This document shows positions 1 to 10,044 of a stretch of DNA of 64,000 nt, piece after piece. Within the stretch, counting starts at the first letter, position 1, and each line of letters begins with the position of its first letter. Made by a program: the position numbers and the translations under genes. The stretch lies in contig NZ_BAZX01000003.1 in NCBI RefSeq assembly GCF_001310955.1, positions 1 to 64,000 on the forward strand, written 5' to 3'. The notes beneath the pieces were generated by a model that saw only the letters and a program-made list of their open reading frames with translations, was not told the DNA's origin and ran no database searches. The DNA comes from Marinifilum fragile JCM 15579 (lineage in GTDB: Bacteria; Bacteroidota; Bacteroidia; Bacteroidales; Marinifilaceae).

Positions 1-98
1 ATTATAATTAATAAAAATAGATAGATTAAAAGGTTTATATAATATTAAAATGTAAAAAATATCTTATCTTAAAGATCAATAATCATTTACGCAAAATA

Positions 99-845
99 AT
101 GAATAAAAATCAGCAGTTATTAGCTCATGCCAAAGCAACAGAAGTTAGAGAGGTTGCCAGAACAATTGTTGACTTTTGGAAAGGTGAGAAAATAGATGTA
201 GACAAACAATTTTTGAACAGACTTGAAGAATTAGATGAGCAAAGTATTATTCTTCGGGATTCTTTTGGGAAGTCGCGAAAAGGTACATTTACAGGGAACA
301 TGAGAGAGTTGAATAAACAAATTGCAAGTTTGTTTGTGGGAGTAAAGTACCTGGTAAAATCGTATTTGCATCATTCCGATGAGGATAAAAGAAGGGACGC
401 AAAGAAAATTTGGAAGCAAATTGTTGCCCTTGGCGTAAATTCTCACAAGTTGAGTCTTGAAGAAAAGATGCCAAGCTTGCAAAAACTGATAGAAGTAACA
501 TTGTTGGGAGACCTGAAACCTAAGGTAGAAAATATAGATGGCCTTAAGGTGTTTATTGTTGGCTTAAGAGATTTGATTAATCAGCTGCAGACTGCCCATC
601 GTTTGAGTATTGAAGAGAAAGTAAAACGAAAACAACGAGTACAGACCACGGCTCAGGCTCATAAGGTACATCGATTATTGAATGAGGAGATTTTGCCTTT
701 CCTGTTTACCCTTCGTAAACTTGATCCTGATAATTACGGTAAATTGGCTAGAATTGCTGAATTGGAGTTGAAGGAAATTAATATGAAAATTAGGGCACGC
801 AGAACCATGTGGGCGAAGAGGAGAGAGGAAACGAAAGAAATGTAA
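99..845 (+). CDS. Unrecognised charged helical protein (DUF6261-like?)
   Basis: A 248-residue soluble protein with no signal peptide or membrane segment. It is rich in Lys, Arg, Glu and Leu and looks almost entirely alpha-helical; a basic stretch near residues 195-205 and a strongly basic tail (residues 225-248) could bind nucleic acid or an acidic partner. The general pattern resembles the all-helical DUF6261-type proteins common in Bacteroidota, but I cannot confirm membership from sequence alone. The ATG at 99 follows an A-rich stretch, as is usual in this phylum. It is followed at once by the first copy of the two-hairpin repeat, which probably ends its transcript. Function unknown. Confidence 0.7.
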   Translation: MNKNQQLLAHAKATEVREVARTIVDFWKGEKIDVDKQFLNRLEELDEQSIILRDSFGKSRKGTFTGNMRELNKQIASLFVGVKYLVKSYLHHSDEDKRRDAKKIWKQIVALGVNSHKLSLEEKMPSLQKLIEVTLLGDLKPKVENIDGLKVFIVGLRDLINQLQTAHRLSIEEKVKRKQRVQTTAQAHKVHRLLNEEILPFLFTLRKLDPDNYGKLARIAELELKEINMKIRARRTMWAKRREETKEM

Positions 846-861
846 TCTATTGTGCGATTGC

Positions 862-942
862 TTTTGAGATTCTTACTTCAAGTGAGAATCTCAATTGATG
901 ACTTTGATACTCTCAGCTTAAAGTGAGAGCATCAAAAAATCC
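862..942. repeat. Two-hairpin repeat, copy A
   Basis: About 80 bp holding two adjacent inverted repeats: hairpin 1 at 866-892 (12-bp stem, loop TCA) and hairpin 2 at 906-933 (about 10-bp stem with one mismatch). The same arrangement with the same loops and flanks recurs at 1468-1547. The two copies bracket the lipoprotein gene at 988-1446. Copy A lies just downstream of the gene ending at 845 and may act as its terminator or as an mRNA-stabilising element. Confidence 0.75.
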
Positions 943-987
943 ATGCTCAAATTGGTTCTTTATAGAACGGAAGTAATTAAATAACAC

Positions 988-1446
988 ATGAAATTCAATT
1001 TAAAAATGAAGATTCTCTTAATATTAGGATGTGTGATCACATTCATTTCATGCACAACAAGAACATTGAAAACAAAAGAAGGAACTATTAAGAAAATTGA
1101 GGCATTTAAAGAAAAGAAAAAGTTTGTAGAAGATAGTTTTTTGCATTACCCAGGAATTGGTGATGAATCCATGAGACCAATCTTATCAAGCAAAATAAAT
1201 GCAATAGCTAATGATTTCAAGAAAATTGCTAGTTCTGATAAGCCATCCAAAAAGAAATATCAGGATGCCATAGGTGTTGGCTTGAAAAGATTTTCTGATG
1301 TTTACCTTAGTGTGGATACTGAAGATAGAGAAAGAATTTGTCTTTACGTTGAAGAGTTGATGGATATTGTAGGTTTAAAAAGTTCGAATGGTCAGCTTAA
1401 TGATTTTATGTATGGATTTCAACCAGATGAGGTTGTAAGTCAATAA
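988..1446 (+). CDS. Small putative lipoprotein, function unknown
   Basis: A 152-residue protein that begins with a basic start, a hydrophobic stretch (about residues 9-20) and the lipobox FISC, so Cys22 is the likely lipidated residue and the mature protein is anchored in the envelope. The mature part is Lys/Glu-rich, soluble and probably helical; no family was recognised. A second in-frame ATG at residue 7 could also serve as start without losing the signal peptide. It stands alone between two copies of a two-hairpin repeat and ends before the strong hairpin at 1543-1570. I infer an envelope location only; no function can be assigned. Confidence 0.75.
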   Translation: MKFNLKMKILLILGCVITFISCTTRTLKTKEGTIKKIEAFKEKKKFVEDSFLHYPGIGDESMRPILSSKINAIANDFKKIASSDKPSKKKYQDAIGVGLKRFSDVYLSVDTEDRERICLYVEELMDIVGLKSSNGQLNDFMYGFQPDEVVSQ

Positions 1447-1467
1447 AGATCCTTTCTATTACTTAGC

Positions 1468-1547
1468 TTTTGAGGGTCTCACTTCAAGTGAGGCTCTCAA
1501 TTGATAACATTGATTCTCTCAGTTTAAAGAGAGAGCATCAATAAATC
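1468..1547. repeat. Two-hairpin repeat, copy B
   Basis: Second copy of the element seen at 862-942. Hairpin 1 is at 1472-1498 and hairpin 2 at 1512-1539. Relative to copy A, stem 1 has a double change that keeps pairing (T870/A888 becomes G1476/C1494) plus changes that convert pairs to G-U wobbles, as expected if the element works as RNA. It runs directly into the terminator hairpin at 1543. Confidence 0.75.
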
Positions 1548-1570
1548 CCTGCCAAAGCTGGCAGGGATTT
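1543..1570. terminator. Bidirectional intrinsic terminator
   Basis: Perfect 12-bp inverted repeat (1543-1554 with 1559-1570), loop AAGC, GC-rich core and A/T-rich ends on both sides. It lies between the convergent lipoprotein gene and the S9 peptidase and can end both transcripts. Confidence 0.85.
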
Positions 1571-1590
1571 AATATTTAAATAGCTTTCGC

Positions 1591-3682
1591 TTATTTCTTC
1601 AACCATTTGTCTAACCAACTAGCGAATTCGCGCTGCCATAAAATTCCATTTTGGCAACCCAATACCCAGTGATTTTCTTCAGGGAAGTAAAGATATTTTG
1701 CAGGAATTCCTCTTAGGCGAGCTGCATTAAATGCTTGCATTCCTTGAGAAGCTACGATGCGATAGTCTTTTTCACCATGAATCACCATGATTGGCGTATC
1801 CCACTTGTCAACAAATTTGTGAGGAGAGTTCGCATAAGAACGCTGAGCAATCTTGTTCTTTTTGTCCCAGTATGCACCACCAAGATCCCAGTTTACAAAC
1901 CACATCTCTTCAGTTTCCAAATACTGAGCCTCAAGATTAAACATACCATCGTGAGCGATGAATGCTTTAAAGCGCTTGTTGTGGTGACCAGCCATCCAGA
2001 AAGTTGAGAATCCACCATATGATGCACCAACGCAAGCCAAACGATCTTCATCAACATACTTTTCAGCCTTTACATTGTCGATTGCCGATAGGTAATCTTT
2101 CATGTTCTGTCCGCCGTAATCACCAGAAATTTGCTCGTTCCATTCCTGACCGAATCCAGGAAGACCTCTACGGTTTGGCGCAACAATTACATAGTCGTTT
2201 GCAGCATCATTTGGAAGTTCCAACGGTAGCTCCAGAACTGAGAAACTGTTCCTTGAGGACCACCCTGGCAATAAAGAACAGCAGGATATTTTTTGTTTTC
2301 GTCGAAATGAGGAGGTTTAATTACCCATACCAACATTTGCTTGTTATCGGTAGTTTTTACCCAACGTTTTTCAACAGTAGCAAGGGTCAACTGATCAAGA
2401 ATGTGCTTGTTCACGAACGAGATTTCTTTCGCCTCACCAGTTTTAGCATCAACATTGTACAATTCAGCAGGTTTGCTCATCGATACGCGTTTTGCGATCA
2501 ACTTGTCGCCAATAGGATGAACCGATTGATAGTTGTGAACCCCTTCGGTAATTTTGTGAATCTTGCCATCAGCAATGTCCATACGGTAGATTTCGTCAGT
2601 TGCATGCCAGTCTGAAATAAAATAGATCGACTTGCTATCCTTGGTCCATGTTAGGTGACCCACATTTTGGTCGAAACCTTTGGTCATGTATTTTGCCTCG
2701 CCAGTTTTTAAATCCATTAAGAACAGACGAATTTGATCTGCTTCGTAACCATCGCGCTCCATGCTTTCCCAAGCCATGTATTTTCCGTCAGGCGAGAAGG
2801 TAAGGTTGTTGTCATAACCCATCATGCCTTTGGTCATGTTCTTGGTTTCGCCTGATTCTACATTGTAGAAATAGATATCTGTATTGGTTGAAAGAGCGTA
2901 TTCAACACCATATTTTTTACGAGAAGAATAAGCGATGTTCTTGCCATCAACAGTCCAGCCTACCTGTTCTATTCCACCCCATGGGCGTACAGGAGCTTCC
3001 CATTCTTCACCTTCCATGATATCTTTACCGTCTTTTAACATGCTTGCGCGATTAAAATTGGCAACGAAAAGGTGAGTGTAAGTTTCTACCCAGTGATCCC
3101 AGTGGCGATAAAACTCGTCGGTAATTACTCTACCGTTGGTTTTTTTCAAATCAGGATGCTTGTCGTGTACATCTTTTCTTAGCTTAACTTCTTTTGAGTA
3201 AACAATTTTTGACTCATCTGGTGAGAATTTGAAATCGTTGATTCCACCTTCAACATCAGTCAACTGCTTGCGACCTGTTCCGTCAGCATTCATTTCCCAT
3301 GCCTGAACCGATCCGCTTTCAGCAGAAAGGAAAGCAATTTTACCATCTTTGGTCCAACGCTCGCCCCACTCTTTACCTGCAGTGTTAGTAATCTGAATAG
3401 CATCGCCACCAGCAACAGGAACTGTATAAAGGTCGCGGTACGATTTGTCCTCTTCTTTGTTGAAGTAAGTTACTCCGTAAAGAACTGTTTTTTCGTCAGG
3501 CGAGATACTTTCTCCACCCAATCGTCCGAAAGACCATAATACTTCCGGAGTCATAACGTCTGATGCCAATTTGGTTTCAGGAGTTTGTAGGATGAATCTT
3601 TTTTTGATTCTTCAGCTTTCTGTTCGCATGATGTTAATCCTGCTACAAAAGCCAATCCTAACAAAAAGTACTTGTTTGTCAT
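1591..3682 (-). CDS. S9 family prolyl-oligopeptidase-like lipoprotein, reading frame interrupted twice
   Basis: An S9 serine peptidase: N-terminal beta-propeller built of WD40/PD40-like blades (motifs such as SPDE, SPDGK and WTKDSK), then an alpha/beta-hydrolase domain. The nucleophile motif GASYGG, the acid in GEKDYR and the His in ENHWVLG are all present. The start at 3682 gives a lipoprotein signal with lipobox LTSC. The frame is broken twice: once in a 7-T run at 3599-3605 (8 Ts restore it) and once at 2204-2205 (one extra C restores Met-Met-Ala-Ala-Asn). Each break needs exactly one added base, and the repaired protein is about 697 residues, normal for the family. All catalytic parts are intact, so sequencing error is likelier than decay. 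It probably degrades peptides in the periplasm. Confidence 0.85.
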
Positions 3683-3776
3683 GATTGTAGATATTTTGTT
3701 GTTAGATATTTTCAGCACCGTAAATGTAAGGAAGAATGAACAATTATCAATTAAGAATTATCAATTTATAAAACAG

Positions 3777-3938
3777 TAGAGACGCGTGGCATGCGTCTGT
3801 TAGTGTGCATGTGTTTGGGGGAGCATTTTTGTGGTAGGTGTGTAAAGGTATTTGTGTTGTGTTATGGTTAGCGAGGGATGAGACGCATGGCATGCTGTTG
3901 GATTTGTGTTGGATGAGACGCATGCCATGCGTCTCTAC
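3777..3938. repeat. Short palindromic repeat, three degenerate copies
   Basis: Copies at 3777-3798, 3877-3895 and 3912-3938 share the core AGACGCATGCCATGCGTCT, a near-perfect palindrome; copies 2 and 3 also share left flank GGATG. Copy 3 is complete, copy 2 lacks the right arm and copy 1 has one arm changed. This REP-like cluster fills much of the 383-bp gap between the S9 peptidase and recA. No gene is visible in the gap. Confidence 0.7.
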
Positions 3939-3974
3939 GGGGATTCATTACTTGCAAGATTTCACAGTCCAAAC

Positions 3975-4007
3975 TCCCCCTTTCAAGGGGGATATAGGGG
4001 GATGTTC
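3975..4007. repeat. C5/G5 hairpin element
   Basis: A five-C run, a short loop and a five-G run (3976-3991), then a second G-rich block at 3997-4001 with the same GGGGGAT ending. It forms a small strong hairpin or a slipped alternative. It looks like a dispersed intergenic repeat rather than a gene-specific site. Confidence 0.45.
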
Positions 4008-4011
4008 CTAC

Positions 4012-4040
4012 AAAAAAAAGACCCCCGCATTGCGAGAGCC
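4012..4040 (-). terminator. Terminator of the bcp-recA operon
   Basis: Read on the minus strand, a 9-pair RNA stem (with several G-U pairs, loop AAU) is followed directly by a run of eight U (the A run at 4012-4019). It lies 25 bp past the recA stop codon. Confidence 0.8.
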
Positions 4041-4065
4041 TTTCATTTATATTAGGTATCAGAAT

Positions 4066-5082
4066 TTATTCTACCGGATTGTTGATGGCTTCAATAATCT
4101 TGTTTTCCAATTCTTCAGCCAATTCTGGATTGTCGTTGATTAAGTTTTTAACTGCCTCACGACCTTGTCCTAGTTTGGTTTCACCATACGAGAACCAAGA
4201 ACCAGACTTTTTAATGATGTTGTATTCAACACCCAAGTCAATGATTTCACCAGTTTTAGAAATTCCTTCTCCATACATGATGTCGAATTCAGCTTTACGG
4301 AATGGAGGTGCAACTTTGTTCTTTACAACCTTCACACGAGTGTGGTTACCGTTCACTTCATCACCATCCTTAATTTGACCAATTCTACGGATATCCAATC
4401 GAACCGATGCATAGAATTTCAAAGCGTTACCACCCGTTGTTGTTTCAGGATTACCAAACATTACACCAATCTTCTCACGCAACTGGTTAATGAAAATACA
4501 AGTAGTGTTCGTTTTGTTGATGTTTGCAGTAAGCTTACGCAATGCTTGTGACATCAAACGAGCTTGAAGACCCATTTTTGAATCTCCCATTTCACCTTCA
4601 ATCTCAGCTTTTGGAGTCAAAGCAGCAACCGAGTCAATTACTACTAAGTCAATAGCCGAAGAACGAATCAACTGGTCAGCAATTTCCAAAGCTTGCTCAC
4701 CATTATCTGGCTGAGAGATCAATAGGTTTTCAGTATCTACACCCAATTTCTCCGCATAGAAACGATCGAAAGCGTGCTCCGCATCAATAATTGCACAGAT
4801 ACCACCAGCTTTTTGCGATTCAGCAATTGCATGGATTGCCAAAGTGGTCTTACCTGAAGATTCAGGACCGTATATTTCAATAATTCTACCTTTAGGATAT
4901 CCACCAACTCCTAATGCCATATTTAGCGACAAAGATCCCGAAGAAATTGCAGGTATATCTTCAACGGCTGCATCGCCCATTTTCATGATAGCACCTTTTC
5001 CGTAGGTTTTGTCAATTTTTTCCATGGTTAGCTGAAGTGCTTTCAGCTTTTCCTTGTTAATTTCTGCAATGTCTTTGCTCAT
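4066..5082 (-). CDS. recA: RecA recombinase
   Basis: DNA-dependent ATPase that forms the strand-exchange filament in homologous recombination and triggers LexA-type SOS cleavage where that system exists. The 338-residue protein has the Walker A motif GPESSGKT at residues 72-79, a Walker B region VVIDSVAAL, the L1 loop segment around GEMGDSKMG and the C-terminal RecA domain. Length is slightly below E. coli RecA (353) because the acidic tail is short, as is common in Bacteroidota. The gene is 39 bp downstream of bcp on the same strand and probably shares its promoter. No obvious LexA box was seen. Intact and confidently identified. Confidence 0.98.
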   Translation of the reverse strand: MSKDIAEINKEKLKALQLTMEKIDKTYGKGAIMKMGDAAVEDIPAISSGSLSLNMALGVGGYPKGRIIEIYGPESSGKTTLAIHAIAESQKAGGICAIIDAEHAFDRFYAEKLGVDTENLLISQPDNGEQALEIADQLIRSSAIDLVVIDSVAALTPKAEIEGEMGDSKMGLQARLMSQALRKLTANINKTNTTCIFINQLREKIGVMFGNPETTTGGNALKFYASVRLDIRRIGQIKDGDEVNGNHTRVKVVKNKVAPPFRKAEFDIMYGEGISKTGEIIDLGVEYNIIKKSGSWFSYGETKLGQGREAVKNLINDNPELAEELENKIIEAINNPVE

Positions 5083-5121
5083 AATATGTGTTTTAAATAT
5101 TTTTCCTCTTAAAGCTTTAAG

Positions 5122-5589
5122 CTATTGTAAATTCATTTCAGAAAGAATCTGATTGGTATGGTCTTTAGTTTTTACTTTCGTAAAAATTTTTTCGATAATA
5201 CCTTCTTCCGAAATCACGAAAGTAGTTCGAATGACTCCCATATATTCTCTTCCGTATAATTTTTTCATTCCCCAGGCACCATATGCTTCCAAAATTTCTT
5301 TTTCGGTATCAGCAATTAAATTGAAAGCCAAATTGTGTTTTGCAATGAATTTTTGATGTGATGCAATTTTGTCGGGGCTAACGCCAACAACTTCAAAACC
5401 TAAATTTGTAAGGGCATCGTAATTTTCATTCAAATTACACGATTCCGCAGTACATCCAGGTGTATTATCCTTAGGATAGAAGTAAAGAATTAGTTTTTTG
5501 CCTTTGAAATTGTCTAAGCTTAATTCTTTTTCATCTTGGTTTAATCCCTTGAAGTGGGGAGCTTTATCTCCTTCTTTTAAATGTGTCAT
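5122..5589 (-). CDS. bcp: Thiol peroxidase Bcp (PrxQ-type peroxiredoxin)
   Basis: Thioredoxin-dependent peroxiredoxin that reduces hydrogen peroxide and organic hydroperoxides in the cytoplasm. The 155-residue protein shows the AhpC/TSA fold with peroxidatic Cys46 in NTPGCTAESC and resolving Cys51 five residues later, the typical Bcp spacing. No signal peptide. It is the first gene of a probable bcp-recA unit, giving one transcript for peroxide defence and DNA repair; this pairing is an inference from the 39-bp gap and the lack of a terminator between them. A TATATTTG element lies 20 bp upstream of the start. Confidence 0.95.
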   Translation of the reverse strand: MTHLKEGDKAPHFKGLNQDEKELSLDNFKGKKLILYFYPKDNTPGCTAESCNLNENYDALTNLGFEVVGVSPDKIASHQKFIAKHNLAFNLIADTEKEILEAYGAWGMKKLYGREYMGVIRTTFVISEEGIIEKIFTKVKTKDHTNQILSEMNLQ

Positions 5590-5608
5590 TTTTCAGAAAT
5601 TTGAATTA

Positions 5609-5616
5609 CAAATATA
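5609..5616 (-). promoter_or_regulatory. Predicted promoter -7 element for bcp-recA
   Basis: On the minus strand TATATTTG matches the Bacteroidota TAnnTTTG -7 consensus. A TTCG sequence 20 bp upstream may stand in for the -33 TTTG box. The position, just ahead of the bcp start codon, fits a short leader. Confidence 0.5.
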
Positions 5617-5787
5617 CCTTAATCCGAATATCAGAACGAATTAATTCGGCTAAAGTTATTAACCCATGAAGTTAAAAAAAATTGCGACCGAAATGGATTT
5701 AATAAAGGATCTTTTTTTTAAGATTACGCTCTGATATTTTGTTAATTCAATCTTTCTCTGGTTATTTCGTACTTACACTTTATATAT

Positions 5788-5795
5788 TATCTTTG
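5788..5795 (+). promoter_or_regulatory. Predicted promoter -7 element for the TPR/PD40/SPOR gene
   Basis: TATCTTTG is a full match to TAnnTTTG; a weak TTTC box lies 19 bp upstream. It implies a leader of about 125 nt before the ATG at 5930. Apart from this and the bcp promoter, the 340-bp gap at 5590-5929 shows nothing else that I can support. Confidence 0.5.
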
Positions 5796-5929
5796 TTATA
5801 AATATTTACTATATTAATATTTTATAATTGTAAGCCTTGTTTTAAGGGAGTTTAAGAGATGAAATTAAGAACAGGCTATGAATAAAATAATTAATATCTC
5901 GGATTATTTTTAAGCAAGACATTAATTCT

Positions 5930-8121
5930 ATGAACGATACTATGAGATTACGCAGCACGTTGCTTTTAATCGCTTTGTTTATTGCCCAAATATCATTTGC
6001 CCAAAGCTTTAGCGGAGGAAAAACTGAACAGCAAATTGAAGAAGAAGCATTTGCTTTTTTCGATGAGGAGAACTACAGAAGTGCGATGCCTTTGTATCAG
6101 GAACTTATGAATGTATATCCTCAGGATCCTGAATACAATTATTATCTTGGAGTTTGCCAGGTGGAGTTGAATGAAAATATTCCAGAAGCAATTAAGCATC
6201 TGAAAATCGCTTCAACCAAGAATGTAAATGTGTCAGTTGCTTATTATTTGGGGCGTGCTTTCCATATGAATTATCAATTTAATTCAGCAATTCGTTACTA
6301 CAGAAAGTTTCAGGAATATTACAAGAGAAAATCAACAGGTATTGATCAATTGATTGTGATGTGTCAGAATGGTTTGCCTTTGGTGAATTCTTATTACGTG
6401 CTTGATGTTCGAGATAAAAAAGTAGTTGATAAGCAAGAGTTTTTCAGATACTACAAAATTGATGGTTTTGATGATCGATTGTCAAAGAAAACAAAGAGCA
6501 TTAAATCAAGATATGATGGAACAGATGATGTAGATGTGGCATGTTTGGCAAACAAAGGACAGTATGTATATTTCTCTAGTTATGGGAAAAATAAAAAAAA
6601 CGGTAGGGATTTGTATCGTGCCAAGCGTTTAAAAAATGGCAGCTGGGGTGAGTGGGAAACACTAACTGCTTTGAATACGGATTTGGATGAAATTTACCCC
6701 TATATGGCAGGTGATGGCCGAACATTATATTTCTGTTCTCAGGGGCACACAAGTATGGAGGATTTGATATTTTTAAATCGATATACAATGAAATAACCGA
6801 TACTTGGACTGAACCAGAAAATCTTGGTTTTCCAATCAATTCAACTTCTAATGATTTCTTTTTTGCAACAGATGTAAATGATGAGTTTGCTTGTTTTGCC
6901 TCGAGTCGTGAGAATGGGAAAAAGGATGTGACGATTTATAAAATTAAGATGTCGGAATATCCAGAGCAAAAAGTGGTAATGAATGCTGAATCATTACCTG
7001 AATTGGCTGTGCTAAAAAAAGGAAAAAAAGTTCAGTCAGAAGAACCTGCAGTTGAAATGCCATCCTATACGATAAAATATACGACTAAATTCACTAGCGC
7101 TAATTTACCATACTTTAATTTTCAAATTAGTGAAGAATTAACTTACCACTACTTGACGGAGTTTAAATCGAATGAGGCAAAGAATATTTTTATGCAGTCG
7201 AAAAATGATAAGTTCAATTCTGATAGCCTTTATAGTGTAACGGAAAATTTAAGAACAAAGTTGGCAGACGCTAATGAGACTGTAAAAGCTAATTTAAGCA
7301 AGCAAATTTCAAACTTGGAAGACAAATCATACGATTTGGGAAATCAAGCTAAGCAAAAAATGATACAGGCAAGATCTATTGAATCTGATTATTTGAACAA
7401 GCATATTGTAGGAACCATAGAAACAGATGTTGTTGCACAAACAGAAAAGAACGAACATTTGGTAATGAGTTCGGAAAAAGTTCCAGAAAAATCTGAGAAT
7501 GTAATTGCAGGATATGTCTATCATTTACAGGTAGGAGTTTTCTCAAGTAAGAGAGATCCTAAGTTTTTTGAAGGTTTAAATCCAGTTAAGGAGGAATTGG
7601 CAGGTAATGGTAAACTATACAAATACATGGTCGGAAATTATCCAACATTTGCATCAGCCAAATCATCTATTCATGAAATTAAACAATTGTTCCCAAATGC
7701 ATTTGTAGTTGCCTATAAGGATGGAAAGAAAGCTGATTTAGGTCAGGCAATAAAAATAACAGATCAAAATTATCAGCCTACGGTAGTGGCAAAATCAACA
7801 CAAAAACCAGCTGTAGAACCTAAGGCGGTAAAAATCAATGGTGGAGAAGTTGTATTCAAGGTTCAGGTGGGGGCTTTTGCAGAAGATGTTCCGCAAGATG
7901 TGAAGAATAGACTTAGAGCATTTTCGAAATATAAGATTGAATATACCAATGATTATAGAGGATATACAATTTGCACGGTTGGAAGCTTTGATTCTTATAG
8001 CAAAGTGAGTAAATTGAAAATGGAACTTAGAGAAGCAGGATTAAGTGACGCCTTTACTGTTGCTTATTCTGGAAGTGAAAAAGTTACCATTCAGCAAGCA
8101 TTGGAAATTCTTCGACAATAA
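5930..8121 (+). CDS. TPR / PD40 propeller / double-SPOR envelope protein, frame interrupted once
   Basis: Begins with a signal peptide ending near AQISFAQ. Residues 35-125 hold TPR repeats, then comes a PD40/WD40-like propeller segment (for example DVACLANKGQYVYFSS and IYPYMAGDGRTLYFCS), a charged linker, and two C-terminal SPOR domains beginning VYHLQVGVF and VFKVQVGAF. TPR plus PD40 recalls PorE-type T9SS proteins, but here two SPOR domains, which in known families bind denuded peptidoglycan glycans, replace the OmpA-like domain. The frame breaks at GG 6757-6758; one extra G gives SMGGFDIFKS and reads through to 8121 (about 730 residues). I infer a periplasmic or outer-membrane protein tied to peptidoglycan. 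The exact role is unknown. Confidence 0.8.
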
Positions 8122-8134
8122 AAAAAATGATGAT

Positions 8135-8416
8135 ATGAGTAATTACGATGAAGGATATTTGGGTAAGGAAAATGAGGTTTTGGATGATATCATAAATCGT
8201 AACACTTTGCTTTTGCATAACGATGATTATCACACTTTCGATTTTGTTGTAGATGCACTTGTTGATATTTGCCAACATGACCCGGAACAGGCAGAACAAT
8301 GTGCATATATAACGCATTACAAGGGCAAGTGTGATGTAAAAAAAGGAAAAATGAGTGTTATCAGACCAATGAGAGAGGGCTTGGTGAAGAAGGGATTAAA
8401 GGTCACAATTGTATAA
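8135..8416 (+). CDS. clpS: ClpS, ATP-dependent Clp protease adaptor
   Basis: A small adaptor that binds N-degron substrates and delivers them to ClpA/ClpC-ClpP. The ATG at 8135 gives 93 residues, the usual ClpS size; an upstream in-frame start at 8045 would lie inside the preceding gene and adds non-conserved sequence. The core LLLHNDDYHTFDFVV carries the Asn-Asp-Asp segment that contacts substrate N-termini, and the AEQCAYITHYKGKC segment matches the family's second binding region. It heads a tight run clpS-nfeD-floA (gaps of 18 and 10 bp). Confidence 0.93.
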   Translation: MSNYDEGYLGKENEVLDDIINRNTLLLHNDDYHTFDFVVDALVDICQHDPEQAEQCAYITHYKGKCDVKKGKMSVIRPMREGLVKKGLKVTIV

Positions 8417-8434
8417 TTTTAGATTTAGAATTTA

Positions 8435-8899
8435 ATGACGGCTTTAATTATTGTATTACTTATTCTATTAGGGGTTCTTCTTTTGTTACTAGAATTTTTG
8501 GTGATTCCAGGAATTACCTTGGCGGCAATTGGAGGTGTATTAATGATTGGTGGAGGAATTTACCTGGCCTATGATCATTATGGAAATAACATTGGGCATT
8601 TAACTGTGTTGGCTACTATTATTTTCTGTGGAATATCTTTAGTCTTGGCCTTGAAATCTAATACGTGGAATAAAATAATGCTTAAGACAGAGGTAGATTC
8701 AAAAGTAGAAAAGCTAGAGGAGGAGAAAATACATGTAGGTGATAAAGGAATCTGTTTATCTCGACTTGCACCTATGGGGAAAATAAAAATTAATAAAACA
8801 GTTGTCGAAGCAAAATCTACAGGTGCTTATATTGATGAGAAAAGCAAAGTAGAAGTCATTGGCGTAATGGATAAAATTGTAATTGTAAAACCTATATAA
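8435..8899 (+). CDS. NfeD-like membrane protein (short form)
   Basis: A 154-residue protein with two or three hydrophobic segments (about residues 3-25, 28-47 and 55-72) and a C-terminal soluble beta domain of the NfeD OB-fold type (around residues 95-154, with [15 protein letters not shown]). It lacks the N-terminal ClpP-like serine protease domain of long NfeD proteins, so it is the short form. Such proteins are usually encoded beside flotillin/stomatin-type genes, and here floA follows 10 bp downstream. Likely partner of FloA in organising membrane microdomains; this is inference from family and context. Confidence 0.88.
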   Translation: MTALIIVLLILLGVLLLLLEFLVIPGITLAAIGGVLMIGGGIYLAYDHYGNNIGHLTVLATIIFCGISLVLALKSNTWNKIMLKTEVDSKVEKLEEEKIHVGDKGICLSRLAPMGKIKINKTVVEAKSTGAYIDEKSKVEVIGVMDKIVIVKPI

Positions 8900-8909
8900 A
8901 ACGATACAA

Positions 8910-9890
8910 ATGGAAGGAATTGGAACTATAATTCTAATATTTGCTGCTGTAGGAGTCGGGATTTATATCCTGTTTTTCTTTATTCCTGTAGCGCTTTGGT
9001 TTTCAGCTCTGTTATCAGGAGTTAGAATATCTTTGATTCAATTGGTATTTATGCGTTGGAGAAAAGTACCACCTAATGTAATTGTTCGTGCCTTAATTGA
9101 AGGAACTAAGGCTGGATTAAAGCTTAATAGAGATGAATTGGAAGCTCACTATTTGGCTGGAGGTCATGTTGCGCAAGTTACGCATGCTTTAGTCTCCGCT
9201 TCTAAAGCAAATATTGAACTTCCATTTCAAATGGCAACAGCTATCGATTTGGCTGGTCGTGATGTTTACGAAGCAGTTCAAATGAGTGTAATTCCTAAAG
9301 TGATCAATACTCCTCCTGTAACAGCTGTTTCTAAAGATGGAATTCAGTTGATAGCAAAAGCAAGAGTTACTGTACGTGCAAATATCCGTCAATTGGTTGG
9401 TGGTGCTGGAGAAGAAACAGTTCTTGCACGTGTTGGTGAAGGTATTGTATCATCAATTGGATCATCTGAAACTCATAAATCGGTTCTTGAGAATCCTGAT
9501 AATATTTCAAGAGTAGTATTGGAGAAAGGTTTGGATGCTGGTACTGCATTTGAAATTTTATCAATTGATATCGCTGATATTGACATAGGTAAAAACATTG
9601 GTGCAGTTCTTCAAACCGATCAGGCCGAAGCAGATTTGAAAATTGCACAAGCAAAAGCTGAGGAACGTAGAGCAATGGCTGTAGCTTCTGAACAAGAAAA
9701 TAAAGCATTGGCTCAGGAAATGCGTGCCAAAGTAATTGAAGCAGAAGCAGAGGTGCCAAGAGCAATGGCTGAAGCTTTCAGAAATGGACAGCTTGGAATC
9801 ATGGATTACTACCGTATGAAGAATATTGAAGCTGATACAAGCATGAGAGAAAATATCGCGAACCCTAAAGATAAAGGGAAGAAGAAATAA
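8910..9890 (+). CDS. floA: Flotillin-like protein FloA
   Basis: A 326-residue membrane scaffold protein of the FloA (formerly UPF0365/YqfA) family. An N-terminal hydrophobic segment (about residues 5-35) anchors it; an SPHB/PHB-like domain follows (including [19 protein letters not shown]) and then an Ala/Glu-rich coiled coil (about 230-295) with repeated EA motifs typical of flotillins. Known members form functional membrane microdomains. The preceding short NfeD gene supports the call. A strong terminator follows at 9910-9947. Confidence 0.95.
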   Translation: MEGIGTIILIFAAVGVGIYILFFFIPVALWFSALLSGVRISLIQLVFMRWRKVPPNVIVRALIEGTKAGLKLNRDELEAHYLAGGHVAQVTHALVSASKANIELPFQMATAIDLAGRDVYEAVQMSVIPKVINTPPVTAVSKDGIQLIAKARVTVRANIRQLVGGAGEETVLARVGEGIVSSIGSSETHKSVLENPDNISRVVLEKGLDAGTAFEILSIDIADIDIGKNIGAVLQTDQAEADLKIAQAKAEERRAMAVASEQENKALAQEMRAKVIEAEAEVPRAMAEAFRNGQLGIMDYYRMKNIEADTSMRENIANPKDKGKKK

Positions 9891-9909
9891 AATTCAATGA
9901 ATTTTCTTT

Positions 9910-9947
9910 AAAAGCCGAAAGGGATTTGTTTCCTTTTCGGCTTTTTT
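9910..9947 (+). terminator. Terminator of clpS-nfeD-floA
   Basis: Inverted repeat built on AAAAGCCGAAA with TTTCGGCTTTT and a short internal loop, ending in a T run at 9942-9947, 20 bp past the floA stop. Confidence 0.85.
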
Positions 9948-10044
9948 AAAAAATAATTTCAAAAAAAATAAAATCTAATCTCATTGATTTATAATTTACT
10001 ATAATGAGAGCTTGAAAAATCTTTAATTATTGCGAAAAAAATAT

